From Lachnospiraceae bacterium UBA7179 (GTDB lineage Bacteria; Bacillota; Clostridia; Lachnospirales; Lachnospiraceae), in contig DKVL01000031.1 in the NCBI GenBank assembly GCA_002491195.1, positions 447 through 29,857 on the forward strand: DNA of 29,411 nucleotides. The letters run 5' to 3'. Below, one piece after another: positions 16,848 through 24,419 of the stretch (the first letter of the stretch is position 1; the number at the start of each line of letters is the position of its first letter). The notes below the pieces were generated by a model. The model was not told the origin of the DNA, made no database searches, and saw only the letters and a list, made by a program, of their open reading frames with translations. The position numbers were made by a program, and so were the translations under genes.

Positions 16848-18824
16848 ATGAAAAATAAGATCAAGACTGGAAACCGGTTTTGGGCGGCTTTGATACTGGG
16901 AATACTGCTCTGTACAATGCTTTGCGGCAGGACAGGCATTGCGGCGGAGGATGCCCCCCAGAGTGGAAAGCAGGTGTTTGACATCGATGCCAAACTGCTT
17001 GGATTAGATAACAGGCGGTATGATATTCAGCTGACGCTGGGTAACCGGGGAGATGACTGGGAGGGGACAGTGCGTGTGCAGATGGATATCCGTTATGATT
17101 CTCTCAGCTGTGCTTATGATACTGCGCTTTCCCTGCCGCAGGGCAGCACGAAGCAGTTCGTAGTCAGCATACCGGTCGGCAGTATCGAAGAACAGGATGA
17201 GACATTGAAGGTGTCCCTTTTAGATCAAAAGGGGAATGCGATCGCGGAGAAGAATTACAAGCGTTTTCTGATGGGTGAGGCGGATGCGCTTTCTATGGGA
17301 ATTTTGAGCGATTCCTATCTGTCCCTTACATATCTGGATCTGGGAGGGGAATTGATTTATTACGATGGAAATGGGTTTCCCATTAATCTGACCGAGCTGG
17401 ATCAGGACACGTTGGTCAGCTCTCTGGATTTTCTGCAGATTCTGGTAATTGATAATTATAATACTGGTATTTTTACAGAGGAAGAACAGGACAGCATTCT
17501 GCAATGGGTGAGAGCGGGAGGAATGTTGATCGTCGGGACAGGGGAACGCGCGGAGGACACGCTGAGCGGACTGGATTTTCTGAGTGTGAAGTGCATTCAG
17601 GTCAATGAGCCGGGAGAAAGCAATTATAGTGAGGATTATGGCGCGGGACTGGAGAAACTCTCACTGGCGGAACTGGCGGATACGACAGACCGCTATTACA
17701 TGGATTCAGAGAGCCTGACGATGGCGTCTTCGTGGGGGTACGGTGCGGTGGAGTTTGTGCCGTATGCACTGTCCGACCTGGGACGGTCAGATCTGATGAT
17801 TGAGGACTGGGGGAATTATGCGCGGGATATTCTGCAAAATATCAATAATTATGTAAATGTCCTGCACAACTATCAGTATAACGATACGGATTATCTTGTC
17901 GGAAATATTTTCAAGAGTCTGGGAAACGGAGGGAACAGCTTAAGTTTCGGTGCTCTGAAACTGATCGTGATCCTGTATGCGGTTTTTGCGGGCCCAGTCC
18001 TTTATCTGATCCTTCGTGCCATGAAAAAGAGGGATTGGTACTGGGCGGCGGTTCCAATATCAGCATTAGTCGGAATCCTGCTGATATACATTGCCGGGAG
18101 AGGATTTGAAGTCGTGAATACCAGGGTGCATTCCGTGACGGTTGAAAAGCTTTCCGGCAATGACGCGGGAAATGATTCCGGCAGCGGCAGCGTGACCTAT
18201 CTGCACTGTTATGATGCAGGGCATAAGGAATGGGGGCTGCAGCTGGCGGACCGGTATGACTATGCCGGCCCTGTTTTTAGCAGCTATTTTTACGGAGATC
18301 CGGATGAAGCGTATCATTATCATATCCGCAGGGAAGGGGACAGGGTGTCCTTCGGGATGGATCCAGACAGCGGTTTTGAGGATGCCTACTTTGTAGCAGG
18401 AACTGCGCAGAATTTGGAGACGGGCAGTATTACGAGCAATCTGACAGTCTCCGCGGGACATGGGATTACGGGGACAGTGACCAATGGAACCAGCCGGGAT
18501 TTTCAGTATTTTGCGATTATGGCGGATGATACTCTGTTTGTTTATGGGAATCTGCCGGCGGGGGAGACCTGTACGTTGGGGAAAACGGTGTATGCTTCCG
18601 GTTCGGCAGCGAATGTTGTGAGTGATTTTGTGTATGATTATGCAAATGATCACAAAAAGGATTATGATGTGGCTGCAGCGTTAGGGACAGGCATTCTTGA
18701 AATGCGTATCAGGGAGAAGAGTTTGGACGGACCAGTGATTATTGGTATTACAAAGGATTGGGATAAAGCGGCAGACGACGACTGTACCGAGACGGCATAC
18801 GGCTGTCTGTATGCAGTTCAGTGA
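16848..18824 (+). CDS. ABC-associated membrane protein with GATase-like domain
   Basis: A 658-residue protein: signal peptide (residues 1-33), an extracytoplasmic beta-rich part (about 40-140), a GATase-like/DUF4350-like segment with the typical pattern ILVIDNYNTGIFTEEEQ..LQWVRAGGMLIVGTG (about 197-233), two membrane segments (about 371-393 and 397-418), and a second extracytoplasmic part of about 240 residues. AGGAGAG sets the start. It is followed after 13 bp by an ABC ATPase and its permease. The order auxiliary protein-ATPase-permease resembles ABC-2 systems with an ABC_transp_aux partner such as GldG with GldA/GldF; this comparison is by architecture only. Function is unknown; it is likely the substrate-facing partner of the transporter. 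Confidence 0.75.
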   Translation: MKNKIKTGNRFWAALILGILLCTMLCGRTGIAAEDAPQSGKQVFDIDAKLLGLDNRRYDIQLTLGNRGDDWEGTVRVQMDIRYDSLSCAYDTALSLPQGSTKQFVVSIPVGSIEEQDETLKVSLLDQKGNAIAEKNYKRFLMGEADALSMGILSDSYLSLTYLDLGGELIYYDGNGFPINLTELDQDTLVSSLDFLQILVIDNYNTGIFTEEEQDSILQWVRAGGMLIVGTGERAEDTLSGLDFLSVKCIQVNEPGESNYSEDYGAGLEKLSLAELADTTDRYYMDSESLTMASSWGYGAVEFVPYALSDLGRSDLMIEDWGNYARDILQNINNYVNVLHNYQYNDTDYLVGNIFKSLGNGGNSLSFGALKLIVILYAVFAGPVLYLILRAMKKRDWYWAAVPISALVGILLIYIAGRGFEVVNTRVHSVTVEKLSGNDAGNDSGSGSVTYLHCYDAGHKEWGLQLADRYDYAGPVFSSYFYGDPDEAYHYHIRREGDRVSFGMDPDSGFEDAYFVAGTAQNLETGSITSNLTVSAGHGITGTVTNGTSRDFQYFAIMADDTLFVYGNLPAGETCTLGKTVYASGSAANVVSDFVYDYANDHKKDYDVAAALGTGILEMRIREKSLDGPVIIGITKDWDKAADDDCTETAYGCLYAVQ

Positions 18825-18837
18825 AGGGAGGGATAGG

Positions 18838-19764
18838 ATGTTATCAATTAGCAATCTGACGAAAAATTACGGCTCGTTTACGGCGGTCAACCATCTCTCC
18901 CTGCATATTCCAGAGGGGGATCTGTTCGGCTTTGTGGGGCCAAACGGCGCGGGCAAGACAACCACGATCCGTATCGTCTGCGGCCTGCTCAAGGCGAGCA
19001 GCGGCACCGTGCGGATCGGAAACACCAAAGCGCCGCTGGGCAGTAAAGAGATGAAACGGCTGATCGGTTATGTGCCGGACTTTTTTGGAGTGTATGACAA
19101 TTTAAAAGTACATGAATATATGGATTTCTATGGTTCCATGTACGGAATGCGGCCGCGGGATATCGCCAGGCTGACCGATGACCTTTTGGAGCTTGTCAAT
19201 CTTTCAGATAAGAGGGAGTTCTATGTGGACACACTCTCGCGCGGTATGAAACAGCGTCTCTGCGTGGCGAGGGCGCTGCTCCACAACCCGAAACTTCTGA
19301 TCTTGGACGAGCCGAGTTCCGGCCTGGATCCAAGGGCGCGTGTGGAGATGAAAGAGCTCTTGAAGAACCTGCATTCCATGGGAAAGACGATTGTGATCAG
19401 CTCCCATATTCTCTCCGAGCTTTCCGAGATGTGTACAAGTATCGGAATCATGAACCGCGGGCAGCTGATCATGGCAGGCCGCATAGAGGACATTATGCAG
19501 CAGGTCGCAGGCGGGAAACGGATTCATATTCAGATCGCATCTGGTATGGATACCGCTGTCCGCCTTCTGATGGAACAGGCGGGCGTAGCGGTGGAGTCCG
19601 TCAGGGAGAACGAGATTATCATCACGAACAATGGCACGGATGAGCAGACGAGTGCCCTGATCGGGCAGTTGATTCAGAATCAGGTAGTTTTGACAGGCTT
19701 TTACAAGGAAGAGGGCAGTTTGGAAACGTTGTTTATGCAGTTGACAGGAGGTGGCGCACAGTGA
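18838..19764 (+). CDS. ABC-2 type transporter ATP-binding protein
   Basis: A 308-residue ABC ATPase. Start ATG 18838 is chosen because GGGAGG lies just before it and the family begins at MLSISNLTKNYG; an upstream in-frame start at 18742 would overlap the previous gene by about 80 bp. Walker A GPNGAGKT (34-41), signature LSRGMKQ (133-139), Walker B LLILDEP (153-159), D-loop SGLDP, H-loop His190. After the core comes a C-terminal extension of about 90 residues (from GKRIHIQIAS) typical of ABC-2 exporters of the CcmA/DrrA type. It overlaps the permease gene by 4 bp (GTGA), so translation is coupled. Likely powers export by the next gene. Confidence 0.9.
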   Translation: MLSISNLTKNYGSFTAVNHLSLHIPEGDLFGFVGPNGAGKTTTIRIVCGLLKASSGTVRIGNTKAPLGSKEMKRLIGYVPDFFGVYDNLKVHEYMDFYGSMYGMRPRDIARLTDDLLELVNLSDKREFYVDTLSRGMKQRLCVARALLHNPKLLILDEPSSGLDPRARVEMKELLKNLHSMGKTIVISSHILSELSEMCTSIGIMNRGQLIMAGRIEDIMQQVAGGKRIHIQIASGMDTAVRLLMEQAGVAVESVRENEIIITNNGTDEQTSALIGQLIQNQVVLTGFYKEEGSLETLFMQLTGGGAQ

Positions 19765-20684
19765 AAATCAGGTGGAATCCGATCGTAAAAAAAGATCTGC
19801 AGGTGACAGCGCGCAGCATGCGCTTAAGCTGGGGATTGTTTGCCTATAATGTAGTGCTTGTGCTGGCTTTCCTGCTGGCGCTGGCAGTGATTCAGTCGGC
19901 AAGCAGCAGTTATTACAACCAGAAAAACATATACAGTTATCTGATTGCCCTGTTTCCAGTTCTTGCGGTGGCACAGGTGTGTATTGTGGCGCTGATCGTG
20001 CCGATCATTACGGCGTCGTCCATCTCAGGAGAGAAAGAGCGGCAGACCTTTGACATTATGCTCACAACATGCATGTCACCTTTCTCCATCGTACTGGGGA
20101 AAGTGATATCAGCGGTGATCCGGATTCTCTTTTTTGTGGCAGCGGGAATGCCGATTATGTCGCTTGCTTTTGTCGTAGGAGGACTTGCGTGGAGCAATCT
20201 GCTCTATTTTGTGCTCGCTATTATTTTGCTGTCAGTGCTTTCGGGAAGTATTGGTATTTTCTGTTCTTCGTTCTGCCGCAAGTCGATCGCAGCAGTGGTT
20301 TTGTCGTTTGTGATTTATTTTGTGATCTATATTCTGACCTTTGTGCCGATGATCCTGAATCTTTTGTGGACGGAAGGGGACCGGGCAGGGGAGTCGATGT
20401 TGTTTCTGCTCGTCAATCCGGGCGTGTTTTTTGAAGAATTTTTCATGCAGATCATGACGGGGGAGTCCATCTTCGGGACAGCGGGATCGAACTTTGACAA
20501 GAGCGAGGTTGGTTTTCTGACGTATCACCTCTCCCAGGGAAAAGCATGGATGTTCCTGTCGGCAGCGTGTATTCTGGTATTAGCGGTCCTGTTTATGATT
20601 GTGGCGGCGTGGAGGGTAAATCCTATGAACTCTTCGGGAGGCAAAAAACTAAGAAAGTCTAAGGCGGCAAAAAACGCCGCCTAA
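19761..20684 (+). CDS. ABC-2 type transporter permease
   Basis: A 307-residue membrane protein with about six predicted TM helices (about 24-46, 60-88, 110-140, 145-170, 176-200, 265-287). It carries the ABC-2 permease pattern ASSISGEKERQTFDIMLTTCMSPFSIVLGK, here at about 87-116, where the coupling helix contacts the ATPase. The GTG start overlaps the ATPase stop and has AGGAGGTGG before it. The last codons and the TAA stop lie inside the stem of the operon's intrinsic terminator, giving the Lys/Ala-rich tail SKAAKNAA. It forms the membrane pore of an exporter or retention machine; the substrate is unknown. Confidence 0.88.
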   Translation: MKIRWNPIVKKDLQVTARSMRLSWGLFAYNVVLVLAFLLALAVIQSASSSYYNQKNIYSYLIALFPVLAVAQVCIVALIVPIITASSISGEKERQTFDIMLTTCMSPFSIVLGKVISAVIRILFFVAAGMPIMSLAFVVGGLAWSNLLYFVLAIILLSVLSGSIGIFCSSFCRKSIAAVVLSFVIYFVIYILTFVPMILNLLWTEGDRAGESMLFLLVNPGVFFEEFFMQIMTGESIFGTAGSNFDKSEVGFLTYHLSQGKAWMFLSAACILVLAVLFMIVAAWRVNPMNSSGGKKLRKSKAAKNAA

Positions 20685-20700
20685 GACTTTCTAAGTTTTT
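20647..20700 (+). terminator. Long intrinsic terminator overlapping the permease 3' end
   Basis: Arms 20647-20668 and 20676-20697 are 22 nt each with 20 paired positions, around a 7-nt A-rich loop (20669-20675), and run into a T-tract to 20700. GGCGGC/GCCGCC closes the loop. The permease stop TAA (20682-20684) is within the right arm. Confidence 0.85.
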
Positions 20701-20726
20701 GGAAGAATGGCGGATTCATTCTTCTT

Positions 20727-20886
20727 AGGAACTGTTCAGAAATAACATGTGCAGCTTGCGCAGGATATTTCTTCGAGGGTGCATATCAAAAAACGCAGGC
20801 GTAGCGGGCTACGGCGAGGCTTTTTGATATGTGCAATCGGAGAAATAGACAAGTCAAGATGTGCAGGTTATTTTTGAACAGTTCCT
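20727..20886. mobile_element. 160-bp foldback (MITE-like) element
   Basis: Terminal inverted repeats AGGAACTGTTCAGAAATAAC (20727-20746) and its partner at 20867-20886 agree at 19 of 20 positions. The interior is also an imperfect palindrome: CATATCAAAAA pairs with TTTTTGATATG, ATTTCT with AGAAAT, and the centre is CGTAGC-GG-GCTACG. It has no coding capacity. The flanks do not show a clear target duplication. It differs in sequence from the element at 16561-16710. Confidence 0.75.
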
Positions 20887-20887
20887 T

Positions 20888-21058
20888 AGGTGTCTGGAGG
20901 GTGTTGTTTACGCGGAATGTGGGACTGCGGATGCCATATTTTTAGGGTGTCTGGAGGACGCTGTTTGTGAGGAATGCGGGACTGCGGATGCCATATTTTA
21001 AGGATGTCGGGTGTGGGTGTTGCTTGTGTGGATGGATAACTGTGAGTGTTATATTTTT
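20888..21058 (+). repeat. Degenerate 56-58 bp tandem repeat, three units
   Basis: Units start at 20888, 20944 and 21001. Each begins AGG(G/A)TGTC.GG and ends ATATTTT(T/A). The first two are very alike and share GGACTGCGGATGCCATATTT; the third is more diverged. There is no reading frame of note. With the foldback element this fills the 412-bp gap between the ABC operon and the next gene. Confidence 0.75.
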
Positions 21059-21096
21059 GGTGATGCTGGATGTTGAAAAGTATCGGGAGGTATTGT

Positions 21097-22437
21097 ATGG
21101 GACAGAGTGAGTTTGTAAAGACAATACGGAACTGTCAGCGCAGGTTGAATCTGGCAGGATTTTTGAAAAAACTGGTGACAGCGCTGCGCATCGGTGCTGG
21201 TGTGGGAATCTTTTTTCAGGCTGTATCGTTTGTGATACCTCTCTACTATGCCGGGCTTTATGCCGGTCTGGCGCTGATGTTAGCGCTGCTTGCGGCCTGT
21301 CTGGCAGCGTATATGGGGCGGACTGGCATGGAGTGGACTGCATTGGTCATGGACAGTTTCGGATTTGATGAGCGGATTGTCACGGCGTATGGGAATCTGG
21401 AAAAAGAGGGCGTATTGGTCGAGCTTCAGCGCGCTGATGCTATGAGACAGCTTCAGGCGCATCAGGATAAAATACGAATCACACTGCTGCCTCCATGGAA
21501 AAAGACAGGTTCGCTTGCGGGACTGCTGGTGGTGCTTCTTGTCCTTGTGCTGCTGCCTTCCGGGATGAAAGACCGCGCAAAGGAACTGCACAGTGTCAAG
21601 GAGGAAGCAAAGGAGAAGACGGAGGAGCTCGAGGAACTCGTGGAGGCATTAGAGCAGTTAGAGCAGCAGGAAGAGCTGACACCGGAACAGCAGGCGATGC
21701 TTCAGGAGATGATCGAGAGTCTGCAGGCTTCCCAGTCGGAGTATCAGCAGGTTTCTTCCAATGAGATGATGCGGGCTGCGACAGAAAAGCTGAATTATCG
21801 GTATGAGAATATGGGCAGTCAGCTGGCAAGCCTTGCGCAGAGTCTTCAGAACGGGGCGGCGGTTTCGCCTGTCACAGAGGAATCCCTGCAGGCTCTGTCG
21901 GATAAAATGCAGGAGATGAGCGGAGCGCAGCTTGCCCAGGGGAATGCAGGGCAGTCGGGCAATAACGGCGCAAACGGCCAGAACGGACAATCCGGCAATG
22001 GCCAGAGTGGACAAAGCGGTCAAAACGGCAATGGTGGGCAGAATGGCGGCGGTCAGAATGGCCAAAGTGGCAACGGCGGTCAAAATGGCCAGAACGGCCA
22101 GAACGGACAGTCCGGCAATAATGGAAATGGAAATGGTAACGGTCAGAACGGCGGATCCGGGGGCGGCCGGGGAACCGGAACCAGTGATACGCCGCATGAC
22201 TATGTCAGTATTCCAAACGATATCGCTGACAGCGGCAATCTCACTGGAAATGCGGTAGACCACGATGCTTCGGAGTATTTTCACGCCCAGAACGGGTTGA
22301 GCTGGGAAGGGACGCATATGTCCCACGAGGCAGTGATCGGAAGTTATGAGCAAAATGCCTATGAAGGGATTGCGGCAGGGAAATATCCCAGCGGTATGGA
22401 GGAGATCATCAAGGAGTATTTCTCAAATTTTAATTAG
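21097..22437 (+). CDS. Coiled-coil membrane protein of the MoxR/DUF58 cluster (DUF4175-like)
   Basis: A 446-residue protein. ATG 21097 is preceded by GGGAGG with 6 nt spacing, so the upstream in-frame ATG at 21070 is rejected. Two TM segments (about 32-49, 52-73), a cytoplasm-proximal segment DSFGFDERIVTAYGNL (87-102), a third TM (140-155), a Glu/Gln-rich coiled coil (160-285), a low-complexity Gly-Gln-Asn-Ser linker (282-358), and a C-terminal tail ending in a GMEEIIKEYFSNFN motif like those of membrane proteins next to MoxR and DUF58 genes. I infer a DUF4175-like role in the MoxR complex from layout and position; the exact family is uncertain. Confidence 0.75.
   Translation: MGQSEFVKTIRNCQRRLNLAGFLKKLVTALRIGAGVGIFFQAVSFVIPLYYAGLYAGLALMLALLAACLAAYMGRTGMEWTALVMDSFGFDERIVTAYGNLEKEGVLVELQRADAMRQLQAHQDKIRITLLPPWKKTGSLAGLLVVLLVLVLLPSGMKDRAKELHSVKEEAKEKTEELEELVEALEQLEQQEELTPEQQAMLQEMIESLQASQSEYQQVSSNEMMRAATEKLNYRYENMGSQLASLAQSLQNGAAVSPVTEESLQALSDKMQEMSGAQLAQGNAGQSGNNGANGQNGQSGNGQSGQSGQNGNGGQNGGGQNGQSGNGGQNGQNGQNGQSGNNGNGNGNGQNGGSGGGRGTGTSDTPHDYVSIPNDIADSGNLTGNAVDHDASEYFHAQNGLSWEGTHMSHEAVIGSYEQNAYEGIAAGKYPSGMEEIIKEYFSNFN
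21940..22170 (+). repeat. Gly-Gln-Asn coding low-complexity repeat
   Basis: Imperfect tandem GGCCAGAACGGACAATCCGG-type units encode (GQNG/GQSG)n over about 77 residues. It forms a flexible neutral linker inside the coiled-coil membrane protein and is prone to slippage. Confidence 0.85.
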
Positions 22438-22545
22438 AGATTGTTAACAGTGATTTACAATAAATTATCTATATAAAAATTACTGCTGATTTTGTAGTAA
22501 AGTATTAGATGAAACGGAACAGAAGTTTATGGAGGGTAGAAGGAT

Positions 22546-23517
22546 ATGAGTGAATGGGTGAATGGCGGACTGCAGGATCCGACGTATATGGCGCAGCGGA
22601 TCGCTGCCTGTGAACAGGAGATTCAGAAGGGGATTATCGGGCAGCGTGAGATCATTCGTCAGGTTATGCTTGCCATGCTCACAGGGGGAAATGTGTTATT
22701 GGAAGGTATGCCGGGACTGGGTAAAACGAGGTTGGTCAGCACGATCGGCAAGGTTTTTGACTTGTCGTTTAAGCGGATCCAGTTTACGCCGGATCTGATG
22801 CCGAGCGACGTGACCGGAACGAATATTATTATTAAGAACGAGCAGGGCAGTGCTTTTTCCTTTGAGCGAGGGCCGATCTTTGCCAATCTGATTCTGGCGG
22901 ATGAGATCAACCGCGCCACGCCAAAGACGCAGTCGGCATTGTTGGAGGCGATGCAGGAGCATACTGTGACGGTGGGAAATGACAGTCATATCCTCGAGGA
23001 ACCCTTTTTCGTGCTCGCCACGCAGAATCCCATCGAGAACGAAGGGACCTATCCGCTGCCGGAAGCGCAGCTGGATCGTTTTATGTTCAAGATCTTAGTT
23101 CATTTTCCGGGCAGGGAGGAGCTAAAGGGAATCGTCGCCCTGACGGAGGGAAGCCAGGAGCCGGTAATCATGAAGCAGATCGACAGCACAGGCTTGATGG
23201 CGGCGCGGGCTTTGGTGAACCAGATTCCGATTGCCGACGCGGTGATGGACTATCTGTTAGATATCGTCATGGACACCCACGCAGGAAATCCTTATATCAA
23301 GGAGGGCGCAAGTCCGAGAGCCGCACAGGCGTTAATCCGCGCGTCAAGGGCGAAGGCTTTTCTGGAGGGGCGCTTTAATGTCTCCTTTCAGGACGTGAGG
23401 GAGACGGCATTTCCTGTGCTCAGGCATCGTATCATCCTGAGTTTTGACGCGATCAGCGAGGGGATCCGTGAGGACGATGTCATTGAGAAGATATTGGAGG
23501 AGAATGCAAAATTATGA
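22546..23517 (+). CDS. MoxR-family AAA+ ATPase
   Basis: A 323-residue MoxR ATPase, full length. Walker A EGMPGLGKT (53-61), the MoxR signature RIQFTPDLMPSDVTG (77-91), Walker B LILADEINRATPKTQSALLE (115-134), sensor 1 TQNP (159-162), LDRF with the likely arginine finger (176-179), sensor 2 ASPR (255-258). MoxR proteins act as chaperone-like ATPases together with vWA-domain partners, mostly for membrane or metal-enzyme assembly. A 108-bp AT-rich gap separates it from the previous gene; I see no convincing promoter there. Its stop overlaps the DUF58 gene start by 4 bp (ATGA). Confidence 0.95.
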   Translation: MSEWVNGGLQDPTYMAQRIAACEQEIQKGIIGQREIIRQVMLAMLTGGNVLLEGMPGLGKTRLVSTIGKVFDLSFKRIQFTPDLMPSDVTGTNIIIKNEQGSAFSFERGPIFANLILADEINRATPKTQSALLEAMQEHTVTVGNDSHILEEPFFVLATQNPIENEGTYPLPEAQLDRFMFKILVHFPGREELKGIVALTEGSQEPVIMKQIDSTGLMAARALVNQIPIADAVMDYLLDIVMDTHAGNPYIKEGASPRAAQALIRASRAKAFLEGRFNVSFQDVRETAFPVLRHRIILSFDAISEGIREDDVIEKILEENAKL

Positions 23518-24419
23518 CAATGACACTGGATGCTGCATTTTTTGACAAACTCTCGCGGCTTAGGCTTGCGATGGGGCACAGGGCTTCCATGAACATGACG
23601 GGAAACCGCAAGTCAACGCAAAAGGGATCTTCTACAGAGTTCTCGGATTTCCGGGAGTATATGCCTGGCGACGACATACGACGCATTGACTGGAATGCTT
23701 ATGGGCGGCTTGACAGACTGTATGTGAAAGAGTACATGGAAGAGAAAGAAGCTGTTGTATCGATCTTACTTGATACCAGTGCGTCTATGGACTATGGAAT
23801 CTACGGAAAGAATGAGCGCGCCTGTGTGCTGGCGGCAGCGTTTGCCTACATGGGACTTCATAATATGGACCGCGTGATGGTCTACGATATGCGGCAGATG
23901 CAGCAGCCCTTTGTGGCTGGCGGTGGGAAGCGCGCATTGCCAAGGCTTACAGACTGGCTGTCACAGCGCTCCTTTGACGGAAAAGTAGATGTGGGCGAAG
24001 CGGTCAGGCAGCTCCCGGCGAAAGGTCCCGGCGTGACCATGATCATCAGTGACTTTCTGCAGGAGTCCTTTGTGGATTCTGGTCAGGAACAGGATACTGT
24101 GAGAAAAATCCTGCGCTTTTTGGAGTACAGGAAACAGAAAACGGCGTTTTTACATGTGCTGGCAGGGGAAGAACTCTCGGTGGGACTTTCTGAAGAACTT
24201 ACGGGTACGCGCAACCTGATCGACATGGAGGAGAAGAGCGCTTTGCGTCTGACGCTGGACGCCGCAAGTATCCGTGCGTATGAGCAGGCAGTGCAGGATT
24301 TTGTGCTGCGGCTGCGGCAGGAGTGTGCGAAAAGAGGCGCGTTCTACGCGTTGTGCAGCACTAAGACGGATATTTACCAACTGATTTTTCAGGAGCTGAG
24401 AAAGTTATATGATATTTGA
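23514..24419 (+). CDS. DUF58 (vWA-like) protein
   Basis: A 301-residue DUF58 protein. The domain signature EFSDFREYMPGDDIRRIDWN (42-61) followed by AYGRLDRLYVKEY is intact. A vWA-like fold follows with MIDAS-type DTSAS (87-91), an acidic/hydroxyl site expected to bind a divalent cation. There is no signal peptide or membrane segment, so it is likely cytoplasmic, unlike DUF58 proteins with N-terminal TM helices. It is translationally coupled to MoxR at its start and overlaps the next gene by 11 bp, so the three products are probably made in fixed ratio. DUF58 and MoxR are well-known partners. Confidence 0.93.
   Translation: MTMTLDAAFFDKLSRLRLAMGHRASMNMTGNRKSTQKGSSTEFSDFREYMPGDDIRRIDWNAYGRLDRLYVKEYMEEKEAVVSILLDTSASMDYGIYGKNERACVLAAAFAYMGLHNMDRVMVYDMRQMQQPFVAGGGKRALPRLTDWLSQRSFDGKVDVGEAVRQLPAKGPGVTMIISDFLQESFVDSGQEQDTVRKILRFLEYRKQKTAFLHVLAGEELSVGLSEELTGTRNLIDMEEKSALRLTLDAASIRAYEQAVQDFVLRLRQECAKRGAFYALCSTKTDIYQLIFQELRKLYDI

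Noticed and set aside
18742..18837. Longer start for the ABC ATPase at 18742
   Set aside because: It overlaps the preceding gene by about 80 bp, has no suitable RBS, and the family begins at ATG 18838.
20888..21058. CRISPR array
   Set aside because: The units are tandem and degenerate over their full length, without unique spacers or cas genes.
21070..21096. Longer start for the coiled-coil membrane protein at ATG 21070
   Set aside because: GGGAGG lies between this ATG and ATG 21097 with ideal spacing for the latter.
22438..22545. Promoter in the AT-rich gap before the MoxR gene
   Set aside because: Several -35-like and -10-like hexamers occur, but none with both good match and 16-18 bp spacing.
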